Positions 46,346 through 56,501 of a stretch of 64,000 bases of DNA are shown here, piece by piece. The DNA lies in contig CANMTR010000002.1 of NCBI GenBank assembly GCA_947500825.1, positions 124,001-188,000 on the forward strand. Reading direction: 5' to 3'. The position numbers and the translations under genes are program-made. How positions within the stretch are numbered: the stretch's first letter is position 1; each line of letters opens with the position of its first letter. Under the pieces are notes generated by a model, which ran no database searches, was not told the origin of the DNA, and saw nothing but the letters and a program-made list of their open reading frames with translations. This DNA is from an uncultured Paracoccaceae bacterium. GTDB taxonomy: Bacteria > Pseudomonadota > Alphaproteobacteria > Rhodobacterales > Rhodobacteraceae.

Positions 46346-48661
46346 TCAGCAGATCGACATGACCTCGCGGCGCGCCTCGGCGACGTCGTACCGGTCGCCC
46401 ATCATCACCTTGGTCCAGGCGCGGACGAAGTCCCTGACCATCCGCGTCTCGCCATCGCTCCCGGAATAGAGCTCCGAGATCTGGCGCAGCGTGGTGTTGG
46501 CACCGAAGACCAGGTCGTTGCGCGTGGCGACGTACCGCTTCTCGCCCGAGCGGCGGTCGACGATGTCGAACTCCATTTCCTGGGCATCGCGCGGCTTCCA
46601 CTCGTAGTCCATGGAGACCAGGACCTTGAAGAAGTCGTTGGTCAGCTGGCCACGGCGCTCGGTGAAGATGCCGTAGTCGGACCCGTCGAAGTTCTGGTCG
46701 AGGGCGCGCATGCCGCCCGTCAGGGCCGTCCACTCCCACGAGGTCAGGTTCAACTGGGCCGCCTTGTCGAGGAAGATGTGTTCCGGCGATACCTGGAAGC
46801 GGACTTCCGAGTTCGTGTAGTTCCGGAACCCGTCTACCGTGGGCTGCAGCCAGTTGAAGCTTTCGCCGTCGGTCCATTCGTCGGTGGCGTCGGTCCGTCC
46901 GGGGACGAAGGGCACCTCGACCTCATGGCCCGCGTCACGCGCCGCCTTCTCGATCCCGGCGGCGCCGGCGAGCACGATCAGGTCCGCGAGCGAGATCTTC
47001 TTGCCGCCCTGACCCTCGCCGTCGAAGTCGTTCTTGACCTTGGCAAGTGCCTGCAGGACGCGGTCGAGCTGCGCGGGGTTGTTGACCGACCAATCCTTCT
47101 GCGGCCACAGGCGCAGTCGCGCCCCGTTGGCCCCGCCCCGCTTGTCGGTCTCGCGGTAGGTCACCGCCGACGCGAAGGCCGTCGCGACCAGCTCGCGCAC
47201 CGGCAGACCGATGTCGAGGACGCGGCGCTTGAGATCCGCGATCTCGGAGGCGTCCACGAGCGGATGGTCCACGGCCGGGACGGGGTCCTGCCAGATGAAC
47301 GTCCCCCCCTGCTCGGGGCCGGCATAGCGGTCGCGCGGTCCCATGTCGCGGTGGATCAGCTTGTGCCACGCCTTGGAGAACTGCTCGGTGAAGTAGTCGA
47401 AGTCGTTCAGGAAGTCCTGAGCGATCTTGCGGTACTCCGGATCGACCTTGAACGCGATGTCCGTGGTCTGCATCATGAGCGGGTTCATCTTGCCCTCGAC
47501 ATGGGCGTCGGGGGTCTTGGGCGCGTCGGGGTCGGTCGGCTCCCACTGGAGCGATCCGGCCGGCGACCTGGTCTGCTGCCACTCGAACTTGAAGAGGTTC
47601 GTGAGGTAGTCGTTGTCCCACGCGATCGGGTTCGGCGTCCAGGAGCCCTCGATCCCGTTGGTGATCGTGTCCTCGGCATTGCCCTTGCCGGCGGCATTGC
47701 TCCAGCCGAGGCCCTGCTGTGACATGGCCGAACCTTCCGGCGCGGCGCCGACGTTCTCGCTCACCGGGTGGGCGCCGTGGGACTTGCCGAAGGCGTGGCC
47801 GCCGGCGATCAGCGCGAGGGTCTCGACGTCGTTCATCGCCATCCGGGCGAAGGTCTCGCGGATGTCGCGCGCGGCATCCATCGGGTCGCCGTTGCCGTTC
47901 GGGCCCTCGGGATCGACGTAGATCAGCGACTGGTGCGAGTTGCCCATCGGGTTCTCGAGGTCGTAATGCTCGTCCTTCGGGCCGCCCTCCCAGCGCAGGC
48001 CGCGGTTGACCATCTCCTCGGGGTGACCCTTGTGGGGGCCGGAGGGCTCCTCGTCAGGCTTCTTGCCATGCCAGCCCTCGGGGCCCCAGTAGGTGGCGTT
48101 GTCGGCTTCCCACGCGTCCTCGCGGCCGCCGGCGAAACCCTGCAGCGGCAGGCCCATGTCCTCCATGCCGACCGTGCCGGCGAGCACGATCAGGTCGGCC
48201 CAGCTCAGGCTGGAGCCGTATTTCTGCTTGATGGGCAGCAGCAGACGCTCGGACTTGTCGGTGTTGCCGTTGTCCCACCACGAGTTGATGGGGGCGAAGC
48301 GGTGCATGCCCTGCCCCGCGCCGCCGCGGCCGTCCGCGATCCGGTAGGTGCCGGCGGAGTGCCACGACAGGCGCACCATTTGCGGGCCGTAATGGCCGTA
48401 ATCGGCCGGCCACCAGTCGACCGGCGTACGCAGGAGGGTGCGCACCTCCTCTTTCAGCTCGGCGAAGTCGATCGTCTCGAACGCCGCCTTGTAGTCGTAG
48501 TCGTCGCCCAGCGGGTTCGCCAGCGGGCCGTTCTGGTGCAGCAGTTCCACCTTGAGGCGGTTCGGCCACCAATGGTCGAGCTGCGGCTCGGAGCCGAGCG
48601 CGCCGCCGATACGCGTTCCGCGGAACGGGCAGGCGCCTTGCGTGGCTGCGTGGTCTTTCAT
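46346..48661 (-). CDS. katG: Catalase-peroxidase
   Basis: A heme enzyme that removes hydrogen peroxide. The 771-aa protein is a two-domain class I peroxidase of full length for KatG. Distal residues Arg97, Trp100 and His101 are in VRLSWHSAG. Tyr248 ([10 protein letters not shown]) and Met274 (RMAMND) complete the Met-Tyr-Trp adduct needed for catalase activity. The proximal heme ligand is His289 in [11 protein letters not shown] terminator follows and a leader of about 80 nt precedes it. No oxyR gene is adjacent. Confidence 0.97.
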   Translation of the reverse strand: MKDHAATQGACPFRGTRIGGALGSEPQLDHWWPNRLKVELLHQNGPLANPLGDDYDYKAAFETIDFAELKEEVRTLLRTPVDWWPADYGHYGPQMVRLSWHSAGTYRIADGRGGAGQGMHRFAPINSWWDNGNTDKSERLLLPIKQKYGSSLSWADLIVLAGTVGMEDMGLPLQGFAGGREDAWEADNATYWGPEGWHGKKPDEEPSGPHKGHPEEMVNRGLRWEGGPKDEHYDLENPMGNSHQSLIYVDPEGPNGNGDPMDAARDIRETFARMAMNDVETLALIAGGHAFGKSHGAHPVSENVGAAPEGSAMSQQGLGWSNAAGKGNAEDTITNGIEGSWTPNPIAWDNDYLTNLFKFEWQQTRSPAGSLQWEPTDPDAPKTPDAHVEGKMNPLMMQTTDIAFKVDPEYRKIAQDFLNDFDYFTEQFSKAWHKLIHRDMGPRDRYAGPEQGGTFIWQDPVPAVDHPLVDASEIADLKRRVLDIGLPVRELVATAFASAVTYRETDKRGGANGARLRLWPQKDWSVNNPAQLDRVLQALAKVKNDFDGEGQGGKKISLADLIVLAGAAGIEKAARDAGHEVEVPFVPGRTDATDEWTDGESFNWLQPTVDGFRNYTNSEVRFQVSPEHIFLDKAAQLNLTSWEWTALTGGMRALDQNFDGSDYGIFTERRGQLTNDFFKVLVSMDYEWKPRDAQEMEFDIVDRRSGEKRYVATRNDLVFGANTTLRQISELYSGSDGETRMVRDFVRAWTKVMMGDRYDVAEARREVMSIC

Positions 48662-48746
48662 GGTTCACTCCACATACGTTCAATCTTGTCCGTCGGCGCG
48701 GACGGCCCGCCGCGAGGGCCGGCGACCCGGCTCCGGTCGGACCGGT

Positions 48747-48790
48747 ATCTTAGGGCGTCCGGCTGCCAACGTCGAACGATTCTAAACTAA
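48747..48790 (-). promoter_or_regulatory. Candidate katG promoter and upstream activator site
   Basis: On the minus strand TTCGAC (48776-48771), 18 nt, TAAGAT (48752-48747). Just upstream is an AT-rich island (48779-48790, plus strand ATTCTAAACTAA) in otherwise very GC-rich DNA. This is where an OxyR-like LysR activator would bind. I cannot match the full OxyR tetranucleotide pattern. Confidence 0.42.
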
Positions 48791-48861
48791 GGGTCGGCAC
48801 CCGCGTTCCGCAACCATCCCTCCCGCGCGGACTTGCCGCGCCGGGCGGGGGGCCGCCGCCC

Positions 48862-49221
48862 TCACCTCGCGGCCAGGAGGGCGCGCAGGCGCTCCATCTC
48901 GGGGGCCGCCGCGGCCTCGGCCGCGCGCAGGGCGTCGCGGTAGGCGCGCAGCACCTCGCGGCCCGTCTCGGTCACCGCCGCGCCCCCGCCTCGCGCGCCG
49001 CCCCGCGCGCTCTCGACCACGGGGGCCGCGAACATGGCGTTCATGGTCTCCACCAACTGCCAGGCCCGGCGGTAGCTCATGCCCATCTGCCGCCCGGCCG
49101 CCGCGATGGAGCCCGCCGCCTCGATCCGCTCAAGGAGGTCGGCCTTGCCCGGCCCGATCATGCCCCGCCCCTCGAAAACGATGCGAAGGCGCAGGTCTGG
49201 CGGGGGCGCTGGCTGGCTCAT
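48862..49221 (-). CDS. ModE-like winged-helix regulator, DNA-binding domain only
   Basis: The 119-aa protein corresponds to the N-terminal domain of ModE: RIVFEGRGMIGPGKADLLE, then the helix-turn-helix GSIAAAGRQMGMSYRRAWQL VETMN region (about 39-63). The C-terminal molybdate-binding (TOBE) domains of E. coli ModE are absent. Short forms of this kind regulate molybdate-related genes in several bacteria. moaA and the Mo hydroxylase genes are in the same window but not adjacent. It is divergent from the DUF475 gene. Confidence 0.82.
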   Translation of the reverse strand: MSQPAPPPDLRLRIVFEGRGMIGPGKADLLERIEAAGSIAAAGRQMGMSYRRAWQLVETMNAMFAAPVVESARGGARGGGAAVTETGREVLRAYRDALRAAEAAAAPEMERLRALLAAR

Positions 49222-49343
49222 GGGCGCGAGGATGCCGCGCAGGCCGTCCGGCGGCAAGCGATCCCGGCGCAGCCCCGAGGGGATGCAAAGACGGGCGCGA
49301 GGGTCTATCTCCCCTCCGGCAACCCCCCGAAGGACCCTTCCCC

Positions 49344-50378
49344 ATGCAGAGCGCCGCCAAGTATTTCACCTGGGCCTTCGCCGTCACCGCGCTCGGGCTG
49401 GCCCTGTCGATCTGGGTGGGCTGGTCCTTCACCGGCACGATGGAGGGCACGGCGAGCATGTTCTTCATCTCCCTCGTCCTCGCGGCGCTGGAGATCTCGC
49501 TGAGTTTCGACAACGCCATCGTCAACGCCAACGTGCTCAAGCGGATGGATCCGGTCTGGCAGCGGCGCTTCCTGACATGGGGTATCCTGATCGCGGTGTT
49601 CGGCATGCGGATCGTGTTTCCGCTGGCCATCGTCGCCATCGCCGCCGGGACGGGGCCGATCGCGGCGCTGGTGCTGGCGGTCGAGGACCCCGGCCAGTAC
49701 GCCACCATCATGGAGGGGGCCCATCCCGACATCGCGGCCTTCGGCGGCACGTTCCTGATGATGGTGGCACTGTCGTTCTTCCTCGATCCCGACAAGGACC
49801 GCCACTGGCTCGGGGGGCCCGAGCGGTGGCTGTCGCGCCACGGCGGCACGCGGGGAACGGACGTGGCCGTCGTCGCCGCGGTGGTCCTGGCGGTGTCGCA
49901 GTTCTTCCCCGACGGGGACGACGGGCGCTTCGTGACAATGGCGCTGTGGGGGCTGCTGACCTACCTGATCGTGCACGTGCTGGGCGCGGCGCTCGACAAG
50001 GGCGGCGCGGACAAGGTCGCGGCCCAGGGTGGCCTGGGAGCGTTCCTCTACCTGGAGATGCTGGACGCGAGCTTCTCCTTCGACGGGGTGATCGGCGCCT
50101 TCGCCCTGACGCAGAACCTCTTCATCATCGCGATCGGCCTCGGGATCGGGGCGATGTATGTGCGCTCCATGACCATCATGCTGGTGGAGAAGGGCACGCT
50201 CGGCGAATACGCCTATCTCGAGCACGGCGCGTTCTGTGCAATTTTCCTGCTCTCGGTGATTATGTTCCTGCAACCGCTCGTCCACGTGCCGGAAGTGATC
50301 ACCGGTCTGGCGGGCGTGGTTCTGATCGGGGCCGCGCTGTGGTCGTCGATCCGCGAGAACCGGGCCCAGCCGGCATGA
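49344..50378 (+). CDS. DUF475 family integral membrane protein
   Basis: The 344-aa protein has about eight to nine membrane helices and two conserved acidic motifs, LEISLSFDNAIVNANVLKRM (about 51-70) and EMLDASFSFDGVIGAFALT (about 236). These are typical of DUF475 and related to the TerC/Alx family of metal-linked membrane proteins. A manganese or tellurite-related export role is known for TerC relatives, but not for this family. It overlaps the CIA30 gene by 4 bp. Confidence 0.85.
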   Translation: MQSAAKYFTWAFAVTALGLALSIWVGWSFTGTMEGTASMFFISLVLAALEISLSFDNAIVNANVLKRMDPVWQRRFLTWGILIAVFGMRIVFPLAIVAIAAGTGPIAALVLAVEDPGQYATIMEGAHPDIAAFGGTFLMMVALSFFLDPDKDRHWLGGPERWLSRHGGTRGTDVAVVAAVVLAVSQFFPDGDDGRFVTMALWGLLTYLIVHVLGAALDKGGADKVAAQGGLGAFLYLEMLDASFSFDGVIGAFALTQNLFIIAIGLGIGAMYVRSMTIMLVEKGTLGEYAYLEHGAFCAIFLLSVIMFLQPLVHVPEVITGLAGVVLIGAALWSSIRENRAQPA

Positions 50379-50860
50379 GGGGGGCGGGTTTCGACGCGGC
50401 CCGCGACGGCGCGGCCGGGTGGCGGCTCGTCTCCGACCAGGTGATGGGGGGCGTCAGCGACGGCACCCTCACGCTCGAGGAGGTCGCGGGCCGGCCCGCC
50501 CTGCGCCTGACGGGCAAGGTATCGCTGGAAAACGACGGCGGCTTCCTGCAGATGGCGACGGATGTGGCGGCCGCCCCCGGCGCCGCGGGCATCGAGTTGG
50601 AGGTCCTGGGCGACGGGTCGGACTACAACCTGCATCTGCGGACCGACGCCGTGGAAAAACCCTGGCAAAGCTTTCGCGCCACGTTCCGCGCCGAGCCGCA
50701 ATGGCGCCGCATCCGCCTGCCCTTCGCCGGGCTGGAGGCGCACCGGATCGACGCCGCCTTCGACCCGGCGGGGCTGAGGCGTATCGGGCTGGTGGCGATC
50801 GGGCAGGCATTCCGCCCCGATCTCTCCCTTTCGATGCTGCATTTTTATACGAAAAATTAA
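50375..50860 (+). CDS. CIA30/NDUFAF1-like domain protein
   Basis: The 161-aa protein has the CIA30 pattern: WRLVSDQVMGGVSDGTL near residue 16, RLTGKVSLENDGGFLQM, YNLHLRTD and a C-terminal IGLVAIGQAFRPDLSLSML. The eukaryotic relative helps assemble respiratory complex I; bacterial members are uncharacterised. Its ATG overlaps the DUF475 stop (ATGA), so the two are translated together. No signal peptide is evident. Confidence 0.82.
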   Translation: MRGAGFDAARDGAAGWRLVSDQVMGGVSDGTLTLEEVAGRPALRLTGKVSLENDGGFLQMATDVAAAPGAAGIELEVLGDGSDYNLHLRTDAVEKPWQSFRATFRAEPQWRRIRLPFAGLEAHRIDAAFDPAGLRRIGLVAIGQAFRPDLSLSMLHFYTKN

Positions 50861-50930
50861 CTGTTGCGCTCGCCCGAACGTCCGGGTCCCCTAGGCAGGA
50901 ACACCTGCACCCGATGGAAGGGGAACCGCC

Positions 50931-52577
50931 ATGCGAGCTTGGGCCGACCGATTGGGGCTGAGAACCGACCCGACGATCTTCTTCGTCTCCGCCGGTTGCA
51001 TGATCCTGTTCGTGCTCCTGCTGGCGATCATGCCGGGCACGATCAACGACATCTTCGCCGCCACCCGCGGGTGGATCGTACGCCGCCTGGGCTGGTTCTT
51101 CATCCTGGGCGTCAACGTCTGGTTGGGGTTCCTGCTCTTCGCGGCCTTCTCCAGCTACGGCCACATCCGCCTCGGCGGCCCCGACTCCAAGCCCGAATAT
51201 ACCTCGCTGTCGTGGTTCACGATGCTCTTCGCCGGCGGTATCGGCACGGTGCTGATGTTCTGGGGCGTGGCGGAGCCGATCTCGCACTTCTCCACCCCGC
51301 CCATCACCGGGGTCGAGCCCTACTCCGAGGAAGCCGCGAACTGGGCGATCTCCATCGCGATCTACCACCTGGGGCTCCATACCTGGACGATCTTCGCCCT
51401 GCCCGGCCTGGCCTTCGCCTACTTCATCTACCGCTACAAGCTCCCGATCCGGGTCTCCTCGGTGTTCTGGCCGCTTCTGGGCACGCGCATCTACGGGCCC
51501 ATCGGCAAGACCATCGACATCTTCGGCGTGCTGGGCACGATCTTCGGCGTGGCCGTGTCGCTCGGCCTCGGGACCAGCCAGATCGGCGCCGGGCTCGAGG
51601 CGCTGTTCGGCTGGCCCGACGGGGTGCCGCTGCGCTTGGCGATCCTGGCGGTGCTGACGGCTGTGGCCGTGGCCTCCATCGTCGCGGGCCTCGACTCGGG
51701 CGTGAAGCTTTTGTCTAACATCAATATCGGCATGGCCGTCGCGCTGATGATCTTCGTCATGGTCACCGGCTCGACGCTGTTCCTGCTGCGCGCCATCGTC
51801 CAGACCTTCGGCCTCTACTTCGAGAACCTGCCCCACCTGGCGTTCTGGAACGACATGATGTCGAGCTACCTGCCCGACACGAACGAATGGGGCTGGCAAG
51901 GGTCCTGGACCGTCTTCTACTGGGCCTGGACGGTGACGTGGTCGCCCTTCATCGGCCTGTTCGTGGCGCGTATCTCCTACGGCCGCACGATCCGGGAGTT
52001 CGTCCTGGGCGTGCTGTTCGCGCCGTCGATGTTCACCCTGGTGTGGTTCGCGATCTTCGGCTGGTCGGCCATGGCCAACGACGGGATCGGCGACGCCATG
52101 CGCTCCCAGATGGGCGACGAGGCGGGCCGCATCTCGGAGGCGGTGTCGAACTCGGTCCCGCTGGCGATGTTCGCTTTCTTCGAGAGCTTCCCCGCCACCC
52201 AGCTCATCCAGGGCCTCGCGGTGGTGATCGTGGCGATCTTCTTCGCCACCTCGTCGGACTCGGCCTCGCTGGTGGTGGACATGCTCTGCTCGGGCGAGCC
52301 TGAGGCCGGGCCGGTCCACCAGCGGGTGTTCTGGGGCGTGTCGGAGGGGCTGGTGGCCGCGATCCTGATGATCATGGCGGGCGACCAGGCGCTCAACGCG
52401 CTCCAGCAGGTGATCACCACCATCGGCCTGCCGATCTTCATCATGGTGTTCATGATGGTCGTCTCGATGATCGTGGCGTTCCGGAACGAGGGGATCGACC
52501 GCGTCTCCATCGACGAGCCCGATATCCCGGACCACGCCCGGGACACGACCGACTCGGCGGAGAAGCCCGCCGAGTGA
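50931..52577 (+). CDS. BCCT family transporter (betaine/carnitine/choline type)
   Basis: A sodium- or proton-coupled importer of quaternary ammonium compounds such as glycine betaine or of related solutes. The 548-aa protein has 12 helices. The BCCT signature is present in FGVAVSLGLGTSQIGAGLEAL and SWTVFYWAWTVTWSPFIGLF, with the four-Trp box region. WFTMLFAGGIGTVLMFWGVAEP is also typical. It has a short acidic C-terminal tail. A GGAAGGGG site precedes ATG at 50931. Specificity cannot be read. It converges on the thioesterase gene with a 7-bp gap. Confidence 0.92.
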   Translation: MRAWADRLGLRTDPTIFFVSAGCMILFVLLLAIMPGTINDIFAATRGWIVRRLGWFFILGVNVWLGFLLFAAFSSYGHIRLGGPDSKPEYTSLSWFTMLFAGGIGTVLMFWGVAEPISHFSTPPITGVEPYSEEAANWAISIAIYHLGLHTWTIFALPGLAFAYFIYRYKLPIRVSSVFWPLLGTRIYGPIGKTIDIFGVLGTIFGVAVSLGLGTSQIGAGLEALFGWPDGVPLRLAILAVLTAVAVASIVAGLDSGVKLLSNINIGMAVALMIFVMVTGSTLFLLRAIVQTFGLYFENLPHLAFWNDMMSSYLPDTNEWGWQGSWTVFYWAWTVTWSPFIGLFVARISYGRTIREFVLGVLFAPSMFTLVWFAIFGWSAMANDGIGDAMRSQMGDEAGRISEAVSNSVPLAMFAFFESFPATQLIQGLAVVIVAIFFATSSDSASLVVDMLCSGEPEAGPVHQRVFWGVSEGLVAAILMIMAGDQALNALQQVITTIGLPIFIMVFMMVVSMIVAFRNEGIDRVSIDEPDIPDHARDTTDSAEKPAE

Positions 52578-52584
52578 GCTCGGA

Positions 52585-53007
52585 TCAGCCGGTCAGGTCC
52601 CCGAGGACGGCGCGCGTCGCCTCGGGGATCGGCGCCTTGATGCGCGCGACCCGCTCCACGTTCACGTGGACTAAGAAGCCCTCGGCCGCGGCCTCCTCCG
52701 TCTTTCCCGCGAAGAGGCCGATCTCGTAGCGCACGGCGCTGCGGCCCAGATGCGCCACGCGCAGCCCCGCGGTCACGGTCTGGGGAAACGAGATCGGCGC
52801 ATGGTAGCGGCACCCCGATTCCACCACGAGGAACACGGTGTCCCCGCCCGAGGGGTCGAGGACGCCGTGTTCGATCAGGTGCGCGTTCACGGCCGTGTCG
52901 AACAACTCGTAATGCACCGTGTTGTTGAGATGGCCGTAGTGGTCGTTGTCGAACCACCGCGTGGGAAGGGTTCGGAACGCGCGGTACTCGGCGCGCGTCC
53001 CCGGCAT
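52585..53007 (-). CDS. Acyl-CoA thioesterase, 4HBT (YbgC/FadM-like) family
   Basis: A hotdog-fold thioesterase of 140 aa. The active-site region reads TRWFDNDHYGHLNNTVHYEL, with the Asp-x-Asp and His-Asn-Asn pattern of 4-hydroxybenzoyl-CoA-type thioesterases. Its ATG shares one base with the gcdH stop (TAATG at 53007), so it is translationally coupled and is the last gene of the long catabolic operon. It may release CoA from dead-end thioesters. Confidence 0.86.
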   Translation of the reverse strand: MPGTRAEYRAFRTLPTRWFDNDHYGHLNNTVHYELFDTAVNAHLIEHGVLDPSGGDTVFLVVESGCRYHAPISFPQTVTAGLRVAHLGRSAVRYEIGLFAGKTEEAAAEGFLVHVNVERVARIKAPIPEATRAVLGDLTG

Positions 53008-54218
53008 TAGAAGAACGCCTGCAGGCCCGTCTGCGCCCGGCCCAGGATCAGCGCGTGCACGTCGTGGGTGCCCTCGTAGGTGTTCACCGTCTCGAGGTTG
53101 ATCATGTGCCGCATGACCCCGTATTCCTCGCTGATCCCGTTGCCGCCGTGCATGTCGCGGGCGACCCGCGCGATGTCGAGCGCCTTGCCGCAGTTGTTGC
53201 GCTTCATCAGGCTCACGAGCTCTGGCGCGGCCTGCCCCTCGTCCATCATCCGGCCAAGCCGCAGGGAGCCCTGCAGGCCGAGCGCGATCTCGGTCTGCAT
53301 GTCGGCGAGCTTCTTCTGGAAGAGCTGCGTGCCCGCGATGGGCTTGTCGAACTGCTTGCGCTCCAAACCGTAGGACCGGGCGGCGAACCAGCAGGCCTCC
53401 GCCGCGCCCATCGCTCCCCAGGAGATGCCGTAGCGCGCGCGGTTGAGGCAGCCGAACGGACCTTTGAGCCCCTGCACGTTGGGCAGGAGCGCCTCCTCGC
53501 CCACCTCGACGTTCTCCATCACGATCTCGCCGGTGGTGGAGGCGCGCAGGGAGAGCTTGCCGCCGATCTTGGGCGCCGACAGCCCCTTCGTCCCCTTCTC
53601 CAGCACGAAGCCGCGGATCTTGCCCTCGTGGGCCTCGGACTTCGCCCAGACGACGAACACGTCGGCGAAGGGAGAATTGGAGATCCACATCTTGGAGCCG
53701 TTCAGGACGTAGCCGCCGTCGGTCTTCTTGGCGACGGTCTTCATGCCGCCGGGGTCGGAGCCGGCGTCGGGCTCGGTCAGGCCGAAGCAGCCGATCAGCT
53801 CGCCGGTGGAGAGCTTGGGCAGGAACTTCTCCTTCTGCTCCTCGGAGCCGTAGGCCTCGATCGGATACATCACCAGGCTCGACTGGACCGACATCATCGA
53901 CCGGTAGCCCGAATCGACCCGCTCCACCTCGCGCGCCACCAGCCCGTAGGTGACGTAGTTCGAGCCGAGGCCGCCGTAGTCCTCGCCCACGGTCACGCCC
54001 AGAAGGCCCGCCTCCCCCATCATCGGGAACAGGTCGGGATCGGCCTTCTCGGTGGCGTAGCCCTCGGCCACGCGGGGTTGCAGCACGTCGGTGGCGAACT
54101 GGCGGGCCGCGTCGCGCAGCATCCGTTCGTCCTCGGTCAGCTGCGTCTCCAGCAGCATCGGGTCGCTCCACTCGAAGCTTCCGAGGTCGGGTCCGTGTCC
54201 TTGCGTGTCCTTGGGCAT
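53007..54218 (-). CDS. gcdH: Glutaryl-CoA dehydrogenase
   Basis: Oxidatively decarboxylates glutaryl-CoA to crotonyl-CoA. The 403-aa acyl-CoA dehydrogenase has [19 protein letters not shown] at the N-terminus and [20 protein letters not shown]. It has [16 protein letters not shown] and [18 protein letters not shown] at the flavin site. The catalytic Glu is in [15 protein letters not shown]. These match the glutaryl-CoA branch rather than general ACADs. ATG at 54218 follows GGGGAG. It lies 1 bp after the ligase gene, which fits glutaryl-CoA as product of the upstream beta-oxidation. Confidence 0.92.
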   Translation of the reverse strand: MPKDTQGHGPDLGSFEWSDPMLLETQLTEDERMLRDAARQFATDVLQPRVAEGYATEKADPDLFPMMGEAGLLGVTVGEDYGGLGSNYVTYGLVAREVERVDSGYRSMMSVQSSLVMYPIEAYGSEEQKEKFLPKLSTGELIGCFGLTEPDAGSDPGGMKTVAKKTDGGYVLNGSKMWISNSPFADVFVVWAKSEAHEGKIRGFVLEKGTKGLSAPKIGGKLSLRASTTGEIVMENVEVGEEALLPNVQGLKGPFGCLNRARYGISWGAMGAAEACWFAARSYGLERKQFDKPIAGTQLFQKKLADMQTEIALGLQGSLRLGRMMDEGQAAPELVSLMKRNNCGKALDIARVARDMHGGNGISEEYGVMRHMINLETVNTYEGTHDVHALILGRAQTGLQAFF

Positions 54219-54219
54219 G

Positions 54220-55719
54220 TCAGTCTCCCCTGTCATGGGCCGAGATCCGCTCGGCGAAGGTGTCGAGTAGCATGTGCTTGAGTATCTTGCCGGTCGCCGC
54301 CGCCGGCAGCGCATCGACGACGAAGATCGCGCCGGGGCACTTGTAGCCCGAAAGCCGCGCGGAGACGAAGTCCCGCAACGTCGCGGGGTCCACTCCGCCC
54401 TCGGCCGCCTGCACGAAGGCCAGAACGTCCTCGTTGCCCGCCCGTGGCCGCCCGATCACCGCCGACTGGACCACTTGGGGGTGGTCGTTCAGCGCCGCCT
54501 CCACCTCGGGCGGATAGACGTTGAACCCGGACCGGATGATCAGTTCCTTGCGGCGCCCGACCACGTGGAGGTGGCCGCGCGTATCGATCAGGCCCATGTC
54601 CCCCGTCGACAGCCACCCCGTCTCCGACAGGATCTCGCGCGTCTGTTCGGGGGCGCGGAAATATCCCTTCATCACGTGGGGGCCGCGGGTGACGATCTCT
54701 CCCACACCGCCCTCGTCGGGCTCGGCGATCTCCACCTCGCATCCCGGCAGCGGCGGGCCGACCGAGATGTCGGGGTCGCCGATGTCGTTGCGCGTGCCGC
54801 AGATGCCGGCGGTCGACTCGGTCATGCCGTATCCGTTCTGGAGCGGCAGGCCGTAGAAGGCTTCCGCCTTGCGCTTCCACGCCGGGTCGAGCGGCGCGGC
54901 CCCCGACGACACGTAGCGCAGGGCCCCGCCCTCGAGCCGGTCGATCCCCGCCTCGGCGGTATGCCTCATCAGGAGGGCGTGCATCTGCGGCACGGCCGGC
55001 AGGACGGTCGCCCCGTCCTCGAGCGCGGCCAGAAGCGCCCCCGGCGAGAACCGCGCTTCGAGCTGCACCTCGGCCCCCGCCACGGCGCCGGCGGTCAGGA
55101 GCGAGGCCAGCCCGAAGACATGGGTCAGCGGAAGTGCCCCGTAGAGCCGGTCGTCGGGGACCATGGCCCGCAGCCGCGCCGACGCGCTGCCGCCGAAGTC
55201 CATGTTGTCGTGGGTCAGCATGACCCCCTTCGGCGCGCCGGTCGTCCCGGTGGTGTAGAGGATGACGGCCACGTCCTCCTCCACCGCCTCGCCGGCAGCG
55301 CCCCGGGCGGCCACGTGGACCCGGCCGAACCCGGTCTCGACCTCCTCGGCCGCGTGTCCGTGCGCGGCGGCGGCGTACGATCCGCCGGACGTGTAGAGGA
55401 TCGCGCGGGGCGTGCAGTGCTCCTCTATCAGGGCCAGTTCCGCGGCCGTCATCCGGGCGTTGACCGGAACGGCGCAGGCTCCGATCCGGCTGGCGGCGAA
55501 GACCGCGACGGCCGTCGCCGCGCAGTTCTCCGCCACGATCAGCACCCGGTCCCCGGCGCGCACGCCGCGCCGCTCCAGGATCTCGGCCGCTTCCAGGGTC
55601 GCGGTGCGGTAGCCCGCCCAGTCGAGCGCCACGCCGCCGCCGTCGCGCAGGGCGGGCGCCGCGCCGCGCTGGCTGGCGTGGCCGTCGATATGGTCGTGGA
55701 GGCGGATCCCGTCGCTCAC
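54220..55719 (-). CDS. Acyl-CoA synthetase (AMP-forming), probably dicarboxylate-activating
   Basis: Activates a carboxylic acid to its CoA ester with ATP. The 499-aa ANL-superfamily enzyme has the phosphate loop [17 protein letters not shown] (about 160), the A5 motif [12 protein letters not shown]7 STGDMGLID, the hinge [16 protein letters not shown] and the catalytic Lys near the end in [14 protein letters not shown] at 55719 overlaps the preceding stop (GTGA). Its place among pim-like genes suggests a PimA-like role, but the sequence alone does not fix the substrate. Confidence 0.88.
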   Translation of the reverse strand: MSDGIRLHDHIDGHASQRGAAPALRDGGGVALDWAGYRTATLEAAEILERRGVRAGDRVLIVAENCAATAVAVFAASRIGACAVPVNARMTAAELALIEEHCTPRAILYTSGGSYAAAAHGHAAEEVETGFGRVHVAARGAAGEAVEEDVAVILYTTGTTGAPKGVMLTHDNMDFGGSASARLRAMVPDDRLYGALPLTHVFGLASLLTAGAVAGAEVQLEARFSPGALLAALEDGATVLPAVPQMHALLMRHTAEAGIDRLEGGALRYVSSGAAPLDPAWKRKAEAFYGLPLQNGYGMTESTAGICGTRNDIGDPDISVGPPLPGCEVEIAEPDEGGVGEIVTRGPHVMKGYFRAPEQTREILSETGWLSTGDMGLIDTRGHLHVVGRRKELIIRSGFNVYPPEVEAALNDHPQVVQSAVIGRPRAGNEDVLAFVQAAEGGVDPATLRDFVSARLSGYKCPGAIFVVDALPAAATGKILKHMLLDTFAERISAHDRGD

Positions 55720-56501
55720 TTCCTCAGTCTCCCGAACTCGGGCGCACGCTTCTCCAGCCGGGCGCCGATTCCCTCCTCGGCCTCGGGCCCGCCCTGGGCG
55801 CGGGCCATCGAATCGCGTTCCGCCGCCAGTTGCTCGTCGAACTCCGCCGACCGGGCGGCGTGGGCCAGGCGCTTGATGCGGACCTGCGCCTCGCGCGGGC
55901 CGTGGCCCAGGCGTGCCGCCATGTCCCTTGCCCGCGCAACGGCCTCGCCCGGAGGGGCGAGCGCACTCACCGCGCCCAGCTCGAACAGGCGCCCGGCACG
56001 CACCGGCTCGCCGCTCAGGAGCAGCGGCAGCGCCGTTTGCGGCGGCAGGGACTGCGCCAGGGCATGGGTAAGCCCGCCGTCCGGGGTCAGGCCCGCACGC
56101 GCGTAGGAGGCGACGAAGGCCGATCCCTCGGCCGCGATCACCACGTCGCAGGCCATGGCGATGGCGAATCCCGCCCCCGCCGCGCCGCCCTCGACCGCGG
56201 CGATCACCGGCGCGGGACAGTCCCGGATCGCCCGGATCGCGTCGTGAAGCACGTCGATCCGCTCGGCCCGCTCGCGCTTGGGCAACTCGCGCCGCGTGGC
56301 CAGGACGGCGAGGTCGCCGCCCGAGCAGAAATACCCCCCCTCGCCGGCCAGCACTACCGCGCCCACGTCGCCGTCCTCCGCCGCCTCCGCGCAGCCGCGG
56401 GTCAGCGCGTCGAGGTAGTCGGGCGTTAGCGCGTTGCGCTTGGCGGGGTTGTCGTTCCATACCACCAGGGCGTGGTGGTCGCGCTCGATCCGTCCGGTCA
56501 T
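55716..56501 (-). CDS. Enoyl-CoA hydratase/isomerase family protein
   Basis: A crotonase-fold protein of 261 aa with NDNPAKRNALTPDYLDAL and an oxyanion hole at CSGGDLAVL and EGGAAGAGFAIAMACDVV. The two Glu residues of true enoyl-CoA hydratases are missing: the second position reads LTPDGG with Asp, as in PaaG-like isomerases. It may therefore shift double bonds of unsaturated acyl-CoAs rather than hydrate them. Hydration can be done by the FadB-like protein. It overlaps the thioesterase upstream and the ligase downstream by 4 bp each. Confidence 0.87.
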   Translation of the reverse strand: MTGRIERDHHALVVWNDNPAKRNALTPDYLDALTRGCAEAAEDGDVGAVVLAGEGGYFCSGGDLAVLATRRELPKRERAERIDVLHDAIRAIRDCPAPVIAAVEGGAAGAGFAIAMACDVVIAAEGSAFVASYARAGLTPDGGLTHALAQSLPPQTALPLLLSGEPVRAGRLFELGAVSALAPPGEAVARARDMAARLGHGPREAQVRIKRLAHAARSAEFDEQLAAERDSMARAQGGPEAEEGIGARLEKRAPEFGRLRK

